A DNA stretch of 64,000 nucleotides, taken from contig CM046849.1 of assembly GCA_025618425.1 (NCBI GenBank), positions 30,789,406 to 30,853,405 of the forward strand. The letters are read 5' to 3'. The notes below the pieces were generated by a model that was not told the origin of the DNA, did no database searches, and was given only the letters and a program-made list of their open reading frames with translations. Made by a program: the position numbers and the translations under genes. The stretch is from Heliocidaris tuberculata. Taxonomy: Eukaryota; Echinodermata; Echinoidea; Camarodonta; Echinometridae. Numbering within the stretch: position 1 is the stretch's first letter; each line of letters starts with the position of its first letter. Below are positions 45,787 through 57,411 of this stretch, in pieces.

Positions 45787-48700
45787 GTAATAATAAAAAT
45801 TATATTAATAATAATCATATTGAAAATGTTGATAATAATAATAATAATAATAATTAAAACAATAATAATGACAGTATTGGGTTCTTGTATAGCGCTCATG
45901 TCTGTCAGACTTGACATTCCTGCTGCTCCACAATTAACGGCTGATTTTACGGCGCTCTAACAATTTAAGGAATTAATTCCTACCAAGTACCAATTTACCC
46001 CCACCTACAGGTCGAGTGTGGCAAATATGGATTAATGTCTTGCCAAAGGACGTTAGTGCTTTGGCATGGTGTTGGTTCGAATCCCTGTGACTTGTGCTTC
46101 ACAGTCCGGTGGTTTGGCAGGGAGTTGGTTGGAATCCCCGTGACTTGTGGTTCACAGTCCGGTGGTTTGGCAGGGAGTTGGTTGGAATCCCCGTGACTTG
46201 TGGTTCACAGTCCGGTGGTTTGGCAGGGAGTTGGTTGGAATCCCCGTGACTTGTGGTTCACAGTCCGGTGACTTATCCACTAGACCACAACACATCCACC
46301 CTGTGATTGCCCCGGGCTTTATTTCGTCAAAGATATATAGGGTTGCAATTGAGTTTTAGGTCAGGTTAAACGTTAAGGTTAGGTTTAGGTATACAGTGTG
46401 TATTAAACTAAATAAAGGTAAGGTAATCCAAATGCAGATGTTAATATTCACAGTTTTTTTTTTCCTTTCTTTCAAAAGTACATTCAAGATAATTTGTTGT
46501 TTTGACCAATATATACATGTATATGAGAATATATGAAGTTATATTAAGTTTTATATGTAGTAAGAGAGAAATAGAGAGAGAGTGGAAATTTTCCACTAAG
46601 AGCTGAGCAAATAATTAGGCTCAAACATGTCAAACGAACGATTTAATGCTAAAATGATGTCAGGTGAAAGAAAACGGATCGTTAAACATATCTCTGCGTG
46701 TGATTATTACATTATCCATACAGACATTATATTGTTTAATCACTTTGCAGCTGTTCACATAGGAGGAGACAAATCACTAAAAGAGAGCAAATAGTAAAGG
46801 AAATTAGCTAGGGTCTATTCTAGTAAATCCAAGTTTGGCGAGTGGCAACTGCTATTAACCCGTTGATAACTGAATACTCTCATTTCAATAGGCTTAAAGA
46901 GTACCAATCACCTCAAAAAAATAATATGTGTACAGCTAGAAAGTATAAAATTCATCCTCAAAGAACTTTGTCTGGTATTCTATAGGTCAACAGTTAATGA
47001 GTATGAAGGAAATAAAGGATAACATGAAAATGCTCGCGCGGAACCGAACTCAGAGTTTGGTTCCGCGCGAACCTTCACCTTGACGAGCGCGTACGGGTAC
47101 GTCGAGTACTCACGAGTCGCTTTTACGCTTATAGAGAGTGTAATTAATATTGCAATATCTCTTTATAGAATTAATATTTGAAGCCCATATTTTGAATATA
47201 GTATAACGTCATGCAACCTCTAACATACAGAGCAAAATTATTTTTGGTGATTGGTACCCTTTAATACAGGAACCACCCGGTACCTACAGGCAATGGATTA
47301 AGTACCGGTCATTGTGAAAGAAAGAGTCTATAAATCATTCTGAATGGTCATTCACGTTACAAACGAAAGCCCAACATCTTTCCCAAATAAAGCCCATAAT
47401 AAATTTTGGTGAGGCAAGATATCATATCACCTAATTTGTCAGCTTAAGCGTGGGTCATTTTTGTCCTATAACGATAATGACTTTTCGTAGCTTTCCTAGG
47501 TACACCCTAGAGCTGCCTAACGCTATGGTCACAACTGATCATGGGTGTTTGCACATGCGTGCCCACAGCTGCGATCGGCTGCAGGCCAACTCCTACGATT
47601 AGTACGTCCTTCGTTGGTTACTTACGAGCTTACGATTTCAGGACGGGGGCCTTTGAAGACGGGTAGTCGAGCGAAAATCGATGTGCGCATGCATTACTCC
47701 GAAGGTTCGTTATTCCGAAGGTTCGTAATTCCGAAAATGAAAAAGGGTTCATAGTTCCGAAGATTCGTAATTCCGAAAATGCAATAGAGCCCTACATAAC
47801 CTTTCGGAATTATGAACCCGATTTCATTTCGAACCGTCGGAGTAACGAATCTTCGGAAATACGAACTTTCGGAAAACGAATCTTCGGAAAAACGACATGT
47901 AACAATAGAATCATGATCTTCGTAAGACTTCCTTGCAATGCATGCATGAAACATGTGCAGGCGCGTGTCACGTGCGTTCACCAGAACACGTAATGAAAAA
48001 TCTCGCTATGGTAATCGTTACTGGACAAATGTGACCCACGCTTGCGCTTAAAGTGCTTCTATTAATCATGTTAATATTTACATAAGAGAAGAAAACATAG
48101 GACCGAAGACAGACACAATTTCATGTCCCGTCCACGTTATGTTCTGAAGATAAATACTGACTGAATTGTTGCCATTCTCTATCAAACAACCGACACTATA
48201 AACAGTAATAAGTCATGGACCTGGCAACCTGGGCTGCTGGGCGTTTAGGGAGGGGGTGTAGCTGCTGGGGTGCTGTAGGGATGCCGTCTATTTTCATGGG
48301 AAATGTGGAAAATCCTCGGTAACCCCCCCCCCCCCCCCCCCCCCCCTCGAGAAAAGAGCTGATTTTGTTTATTCGTTTCGTTTCTCTATTTGTTTTGGTT
48401 GCCATTCTTGTCACATAATTTTCAGAATCGCCACGGGCAGGGCTTGACTTTCTACGCTCTGCACCCCCCGTGAAAAAATATCGCTCCCGAAATGTATTCT
48501 ATGGACATGTTTGTGGTTTTGTTAAATTTTGAATTTGCCGAAAATTTTCGAACAAGAAGCAAAAAGGAAAAAGGCCTTCCTTTTCAACTATATTAGTTTG
48601 CCAACAAGGGTGAACAAAAAAGTAGTCCTCTTGTTTAACAACTATGGACAGGGTTTAGAAAATATTTTCAACGAGACAAGCTATCAAGGGGACAAATTTA

Positions 48701-51700
48701 TCAAAATTGTTTTGCTCTGTATGTTTGGGTTCCTTACAGGTATTTTATATTTACAGTATCTGCGTTATGTATTCCTTCTATAAATAAATGACCAAAAATG
48801 GCACTCCACGAAAAGGGTGAAAGCGACTTGTAACTATACTAGTAGACGCACGCATAAGCACTCACTTCCGTGAGTATGAATGCCTTGTACAAATAGCAAA
48901 ATATTTTTATTTTTAAGATATACCCTCATATTATATTCCACTATTCCAACACAGTGGAGCTTTCAGCATGTTCAGGGTCACATAAATAAGAAAATTCATC
49001 TGTTTCAAATGTTTTGGGAATTGAATTAAACAATAACAAAATTCGGTCAGTGGCGTATCTACGGGGGGGGGGGGCAGAGGAGATGCCCCCGGCGGCACTT
49101 GAAGAGGGCGCAAAAAACACAAAAGAGAGAAAGAAAAGGGGTCGAAATACAAGAAAATTTATTGTCTTTGAGGGTTATTTGCACCCCAGTCAAGGACAAA
49201 ATGCGTAAGAAATTGTGTTTTATAGCGTTTGGAATGCGAAAATTTTCTAAAGCTCGGTCGCTTTGCTCCCTCGTACAATTATGTTCCGGACCTAGCTGTT
49301 TCGCTCCCACTATGGCGTTAATAAAATGTTCACCGTTAATTTACCATCCCCCCCCCCCCCCCCCGGCATGAGGCAGGAGCTTGTTAAATTTTGCGCCCCC
49401 GGATGGGATGTGTATAAAAATTACTTTCAAAGTATAGAACATTCGAAAGGAATCATAAAATTGCCTTTCAATTGCCTTGCTAAATTCCTCAAATATATTT
49501 CTTCAGGGTTTTCATTCATTTAATTTGCGCCCCCAAAATAGGGATGTTCAAAATTTTAAAACAAATCTGTTGCAATGTCGCTGTATTCCCTTTGATTTTT
49601 TTAAGGGGAAAATAAATAATAAATTTCAATTCGAGGGGTGAAAAGGGGAAAAAACAAGATGAATGCGACTGCATCTCCTATATGCCTCCGCCTAAATTCA
49701 GTTGATGGCTTAAACTGTTCTTGAAATATTGTGACAAACAGAATAAAAAGCCTCTAATTACAGGTTAACTGACCTTTTTGACATTTGACCTTACACCTTA
49801 TAACCCAAAAGTCTGTCCACTTTATCTCCTCCTAGTCATGAATACAAAATAGTTGAGATATGGTGATAACAAAGGTAAAAAACCATTAATTTCACATGCA
49901 CCTGCATAATGACCTCTATGACCTGTCACCGTTGACCAAAAATCTAAGCAGTTCGTCTCACTATGGTGATACATACTAGTACCAAGTTTGAAGTTCATAC
50001 CTCAAATGGTTCTTGAGATATCACGTCAACAAGGCTAAAACCTGCAATTTCAGAATTGACCTCTATGACCTTTGACCTTTGACCTCTGACCTACGTATAC
50101 CAAAATTTACTCAGATCGTCTTTCTATGGTGATACATACTAGTACCAAGTTTGAAATTCATACCTCAAATGGTTCTTGAGATATCACGTTAACAAGGCTA
50201 ATACCTGTAATTTAAGAAACTGACCTGTGACCTTTGACCTACATACCCCAAAATCTAATCAGGGTGCAATTGCATAAAGACTTACTATTATAGTAACTTT
50301 GCCATCAATGGTAACTACCATGGTAACGTTGCTCAAGAGCCAATCAAAATCCAGTATTCCATGAAAAGTTACTATAATAGCAAAGTTACTATAATAGCAA
50401 GTTTTATGCAACGGCACCCAGATCGTCTTCCTATAGTGATACAGACCCCTTTCACACTCACTTTGTTAGAGCGGTCTAACTAAGAACGGTTCCTCATGAT
50501 CGGTTCTGAGATGAGTGTGAATGCTAAAGTGATCCAGGAAGCGTTCTTCTGGAGCGCTCCAGAAGACCACCGCGGGAGGTGGTCTTAAGGAACGGTTCTT
50601 AGTTAGACCGCTCTAAGACCCCGTTCTCACTCACTTTGAAAGTGGACTTTTGGAGCGGTCTATCTAAGACCCGTTCCTCAGGAACGGTTCTTAGGTGAGT
50701 GTGAACGGTCAAAATGGTCCAGGAAGCGGTCTTCTGGACCGCTCCAGAAGACTACCTCGGGGAGGTGGTCTTGAGGAACGGGTCTTATTAAGAGCGGTAT
50801 GGACCGCTCTAAACGTGCAATGTGAACGAAAGCGTACTTCAACCGGAAGTGAGCCAGTGACGTTCCGCGCGGAAAAAAAAGCAAAAGCAATCGATCAGGC
50901 AGTCGGCAGGCACGCTACGGTACATCAGTTTGTATTCCGCGCGAAAAATTTGACCCGCTGACCTGAGCTGCCATAGCAACAAGGCCACTTTGAATCGTGG
51001 AGCGGTTTGAGTGAGAAAAACTGCTCGGAGTGTGAACGCTAGCAAACCGTTCCTCAAGACCCGTTCCTCTGGAGCGGTCTAACTAAGACCACTTTCAAAA
51101 GTGAGTGAGAACGGGGTCTAACGTGCAGTGTGAAAGCGAATGCAATCCTGAAGCGTACTTTAACCGGAAGTGAGTGTGTGTGTGTTGCGCGGGAAATCTC
51201 GTGTGATTTTCCTTGATTTTCCTATAGTGCAGGCCATCGCTGCATGATAGAATGATGAAAAGAAAGAAACATAAGAAAAGATAGAAAGAGGAATTTATAG
51301 AATGATAAAAACAAAGAAAAACAAAAGAAAACAAGGAAAGATATAAAGATAAATGCATCAGGCAGGCAATATACGGTTTGAATTCCGCACAAAAAAATTG
51401 ACCCGCTGACCTGAGCTGGCATAGCAACAAGACCACTTTGACTCGTTGAGCGATTTGGGACATTAAAAATGCGCGGAGTGTGAAAGCAATCAAACCGTTC
51501 TTCAAGAACCGTTGATCTACAAAGTGAGTGAGAACGGGGTCTTAGACCCCGTTCTCACTCACTTTGAAAGTGGACTTTTGGAGCGGTCTATCTAAGACCC
51601 GTTCCTCAGGAACGGTTCTTAGGTGAGTGTGAACGGTCAAAGTGGTCCAGGAAGTGGTCTTCTGGACCGCTCCAGAAGACCACCTCGGGGAACGGGTCTA

Positions 51701-54700
51701 GTGACGTTTCGCGCGGAAAGAAAAAATCAACACCCACATGCGATGCACCTTTTCGATGCCGCAGCCAGCCTCGACCCCTCGTCGGAAGTTCTAACTGTTA
51801 AATACAACTAGTAAGTAGATTATATTTGTGTACCAGATCACATATATTGCGTAGAAAAAAAAGCAAAAGCAATCGATCGGGCAGCCGGCAGGCACGCTAC
51901 GGTACATCAGTTTGTATTCCGCGCGAAAAATTTGACCCGCTGACCTGAGCTGCCATAGCAACAAGGCCACTTTGAATCGTGGAGCGGTTTGAGCGAGAAA
52001 AACTGCTCGGAGTGTGAACGCTAGCAAACCGTTCCTCAAGACCCGTTCCTCTGGAGCGGTCTAACTAAGACCACTTTCAAAAGTGAGTGAGAACGGGGTC
52101 TAACTGGAAGCGGTCTAACAGGGAGTGTGAAATGGGTCACATTCTAGCACCAAGTTTGAGGTTCATACCTCATGTGGTTCTTGAGTTATCGCTAGAACGA
52201 GAAAGCGGGACGGACGGACGGACAACCCGAAAACATAATGCCTCCGGCACCACCTTCGGTGGGCGGAGGCATACAAATCCAATAAATCTGACGAAAAGGT
52301 TTTGAGGGCTTACCAAAACTATACATTACCTTTAAGGTAAACACATGTATGTGTATCCTATTTCATAGGTTTGTAGATTTTACAACACAAGCTCCGCGGT
52401 CTCGCATAATTTTCATGTTTATTAATGAATTCACTAAACCCGGTGCAACCATTTGGAAGGTAAACAGCCATGCAGAGCAAGAGCTCTCCAACATTTATAG
52501 AAAGAAAGGGATTTTGAAATGGAAAAAAACCCCACAAAACCAAACATAATGGTTATTAAGAAATCAATGTATGTACTAACAATAAAAAAAATTAAAAATC
52601 AATTATGTACATAGTAAAAAATCAATGCATGTATGTGCACATAGGCGTCGGAAGTGGAGGGGGGCAGGTGGGCGGTCGCCCCCCCCCCCCCAACGAAAAA
52701 GTGGGGGGGGGCAAAATGCATTTTCGCCCCCCCCCCAAAGCCCCCCCCCCCATTAAAAAAAAACAAATCAGTAGCAAAGGAGTAAAAATCGTGTGTATAT
52801 TAAAAGCTTGATTGCTTTATTAGGTAATTGTAAGCCTTTGTATTCATTTTTCGTATTCATGGAGATCACTGAAGACAGATAAAGCATTCAAACTTTAAAC
52901 TTTAACGTAGTGGAGGTTTTGTATTAGACGTGTTTAATAGCGAAATATTCTGAAAGGTGTGTACGTGCGTCTGTATTGTTGTGAGAGGCTGGGAAAGCGT
53001 GTGTGTGTGTTTTTAGGGGTGAGAAGACATGAGCCCTTGAAATGTGAGCCCCCTTGAATGTTTGCCCCCCCCCCCCCCAATCCCAAACTGCTTCCGGTGC
53101 GCCTGATTGTGCACAGTAAGTATTGCTTTATTAAACAGCTGCAACCCATGAAATGATTACATTGCAAAGAGGCAAGCACCTGAACCAATTAGCCTAGGAA
53201 TGATCGATTTAAGAAAAACAGATATTGGTGATAGGGAAATCTAAGTCGTAAACCTAACAACCAATTGATTGCTAGCTATCGTTTAATTTCTTTGTAATTA
53301 TATTGTCAATAGGATCGAATATTTCATTGATTCTATTACTTATCTATCCGAGTGATTCTTTGAATAAACCATAATTATTGAATTGAACTGAATTGAATTG
53401 AATATGGCACTGATGATATAACTGCCTTTCACAAATTTTGCAATAACTTTACAGGGAGATAAAATTTGGCAAAGCGGTGACAGAACTATTTTCCTTGCCC
53501 ATCTTTTGGACACCAAATCAACAAAATTTTAAGCACACTACAACAGTCACATCACCTTTTGTGACCTATTATCAGTCCAAAAATGGTGAGTCCATTCATG
53601 TTCTGTGTACAAAATGAATGGACAACGGTATTTCCTATTTTCTTTGTAAGTCAGGTATCACTAACAAATTCAAAGTTAATTGTCCTCTGTTCTATCTGAA
53701 AATGAATCCAGAAAAACCTTGTATAGCAAATCTCTTAACCCTTACTGTACTGAGCCATTTCAAGCTCCTCTCTGACTGGGGGGGGGGGGGGGGCTAGGAG
53801 GCTGCCACCCTCTGATCTCGGTCGCGACATGACTGATTGCACAGACCTTTAGAATCGCATAAAGAACACAAATCCATTATTTTTATGTAAATCTATATTT
53901 TTTCATCTAATATTATGATTATGCAAACTATATTCATAAATATACATTTTGATTGATAATGAAGGAAAGAAAGGCCTTGGAGATAAAATTTTAATGCAAG
54001 AAGTTCTCTCGAAACATTAAATATATTCTTTAAATACATTTTTTAAAAGTGAATTCAATTCATATCTATTCTATTGTTTTACGAATTTCTTACGAATTTC
54101 TTTGTTTTTTAATTTCAACTGTTTTATCGGGGGTTTTTTTAAGTCTGCTGTTTCAGAGTGTTACATGAACCAATATTCAGTTAGAATAAATGATAATTAC
54201 AGCTTAAAGTGTACCAATCACCTAAAAAATAATTTGTGTACAGCTAGAAAGTATAAAATCAACCTCAAAGAACTTTGTCTGGTATTCTATAGGTCAACAG
54301 TTAACGAGTATGAAGGAAATAAAGAATTACATGAAAATGCTCGCGCGAAACCGAACTCAGAGTTTGGTTCCGCGCGAGTCTTCACCTTGGCGAGCGCGTA
54401 CAGGTGCGTCGAGTAGTCTACCCACGAGTCGCTTTTACACTTACAGAGAGTGTAATCAAAATTGCAATATCTCTTTATAGAATTAATATTTGAAGCCCAT
54501 ATTTTGAATATAGTATAACGAAATACAACCTCTGTCATACAGAGCAAAATTATTTTGGGCGATTGGTACCCTTTAAAGAAGAAATCATAGGTGATAAAGG
54601 AGGAACATGATGAAATGCACGTATCCCATTCATTTTGTACACAAAATTCAGAAATTCTTTGTTTTCGGGCTGACATGAGGTCATAAAAGGTCCCGTGACT

Positions 54701-57369
54701 CGGTAACAGTATGACCGATTTTTGGAAACTTGGTGTCAAAAGATGAGCAGGACTTGAAAAAAAAATAAGAAAAAGTAATGTGGCGAGAATTGCAGGGGTT
54801 CAAAATGAGGGGCGAAATTTGTCAAGGTGGGCCTCCCAGTCCCCGGCTACCCCAGTACAGAAAGGGTTAAAACCATGGAATACAGAATGACAGAATATAA
54901 TTCATTTAAACATATTCAGAAAGCAATGGAACACATAATAACTGCAGTGGACGAAGATTTGATTCAGTCTGTGTTTATAATTTTAGCAGGAATATTTTTC
55001 CCCTCCATAAGCTTTCTTTCTTTATATATTGATAAAAAAATATATATTTATGAATAAAATTTGCATAAATTATGATAACTGTGTAAATAACAATGATGGA
55101 TTCTCCTGTCGGAACGACAAATAAGCAAGCAAGTAGGTCAACTGCTAGAATGGGTCCTCATATGGGACTGAAGACCAATCTTAGATGCACAGCCGCGCCC
55201 ACCGACAGTGCATGGATAGGAGTCCAGAGAGGCAGGTCGTTGCTTTCGCCTGTCTCTCTTCTCCAGGATGGCAGCTGTTCCCCTCGACTCACAGGTCTTT
55301 GTATCTTTGAATCTTATTGTATTGTGATGTGTGTGGGGCCGGGGTGCGTGCGCGCACGCGTGTGTGTGTGGGTGGGTGTGTGTGTGTGTGTGTGAGACGC
55401 AGGCGTGAAGGCATAAAGAAGTGGTTTATACATTGGACTGAAATACGAAGGTCGTAGTTTCAGTCCCCGACACGGTACTATATCTATGGGGGGCCCTAAA
55501 GCTACGCACTTTGTTTCCAGCCGCTAAAAGTAATTTTTATTCAGGGGGCTATGCGAAGTTCTTTAAATATCTTGATTCTACATATTCTGAAGTTAGATCG
55601 CGGAGAAAATTACCAAGGACGAATATTAATAACATTCATTTTCAAGCGATGTCGATGCCCTGTCAAATTTTGTTCACAAACTGAAAGGGTCCTCAAGCTA
55701 CGCACACGTAATAAATGAATGCAAATCTTTAGTTTTGAAGCAGACTGAAATAAAAATTTCACCCCGATTTCCAAATAGTGATAATAATCACAAATATACA
55801 GTGAAATTACTCTTTTGGGGGGGGGGGGGGGCAAACGTAAATGATATTTCCGTTGCTTAGTCATAGGAGAACTTTGGTGCATTGAACGCGTCGCATTACG
55901 CATAATTTTGCGGTGCGTAGCAGTAGCTTTAGGACCCCTTGCCATCATACACTGCCTCCGGGGGGGGGGGGGGCTCTCAGTATATAGTGTGCGGTGGGTA
56001 TGTGGGGATTGCATCTCTCCATCAAGGTGGAGAATGGGCTTTTGAGCAAACTCGAGGCGACAATGCTTTGATGGTACAATTTATCCAAAAGTAAACAGAA
56101 CTCTAAATGGTATCTATTAAAATATTTTCTACTTACATTAGGTAGGGGAGGAATAATATTGCAAATGGTGTCTTCTACGACAGACTTATTGGCAATTATC
56201 CCTGAGAATCGTCCAAAGTAGCCATATCTCGTTGGGCAAGTTTCACGTGCTCGTCTAAGTACATTCACTGCTTCAGCTGGGTGGACGAGAATTGCACGGA
56301 CAAACGTCTTCCCTGCCCATCGTAACGTGAAAGATGCCTAAACACAGATTTATAAGAGAGGGACAGAAAAGAAGACCAATTGTTTAAATACTGAATTCGA
56401 TGAAAGAACAGTTTTGTCCCTTTTATTTCATGTACCGCTAGTTCATGTCAATTAAGAGACAAAATAACTGTAATAACCAAAAGTGCTTTTTGAAAGATAA
56501 TTAGAGAGAGGGATTTCAAAAAGCAAATTAAACAAGGAAAACATATTAAATCATCTAGTCATTTGTTATCATTCGGAATCTCATTTATTGTTTCACCTTG
56601 TATAATGACTGAAATTAAAATGTCTTTTATTGGAGGCAAATGAAAAGGGAGATATAGATTTCTTTTAAAAAAAAAAAAAAAACACGTAACTAAACAAAAA
56701 CAAAAAACAAAAAACACATTGATCCCCCACAAATGTTATTGTAAAATAAGGCAGTTCGTAATTAGTTCATGGTACAAATGACCCAGTTGGCTCAGTCGGT
56801 AAAGCGTCTGCCTGTCGAACCAAAGATCGTGGGTTCAAATCCACCCCGGGCGGATGACTGAAGCCTGCGTTGTGTGTTAACGTGCCCCTCCCCTGTTTCA
56901 TAGACAGAGGCTATGTTACAGTGGAAAACACTCCGTCCCTCGGATATGACGTTAAAATGGAGACCCCGTGTAAAGGGAGAGTCACCACCCTTGCACGTTA
57001 AGAACCCACCGCACTATTCGATGAAGAGTAGGGGGAAACCGAAGTGTAGTGGTACACCTGCACATCCCAATCAGTAATATCGGGAGGAGAGACCCGAAGG
57101 TTACAGTGACTCAGTTCGCTTTTCCTCTCCCAGGCACAGGTGACGCCAAATACTTCATAACAGAGCTATAAATACAGTGAGTCGCGACACTGGAGGTCGC
57201 TTCTGATTGGTCAGTCATTTCATGGAGCTCCAAATAGTTCCCTTCCATAGAGAATGTACGTGAAAGGGAACTATTGGGAGCTCCAAGATCGGCCATGTTT
57301 TAAACAAAGACCGCGTACGCGTAGGCTTATTATGGGCGTGTCACAACTCTCTCTTTCATCGCGCTATGC

Positions 57370-57411
<42 letters not shown>

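Noticed and set aside
55093..55395. 100-codon plus-strand frame
   Set aside because: It ends in a TG microsatellite translated as Val/Cys; balanced composition in the first part suggests an old repeat, but nothing recognisable.
56779..56850. Functional tRNA gene
   Set aside because: A and B boxes are good, but the anticodon stem does not pair and a long SINE body follows.
57111..57296. 61-codon minus-strand frame starting MADLGAPN
   Set aside because: It is largely the hairpin at 57222-57290 plus SINE flank; no splice support with the NXPE exons.
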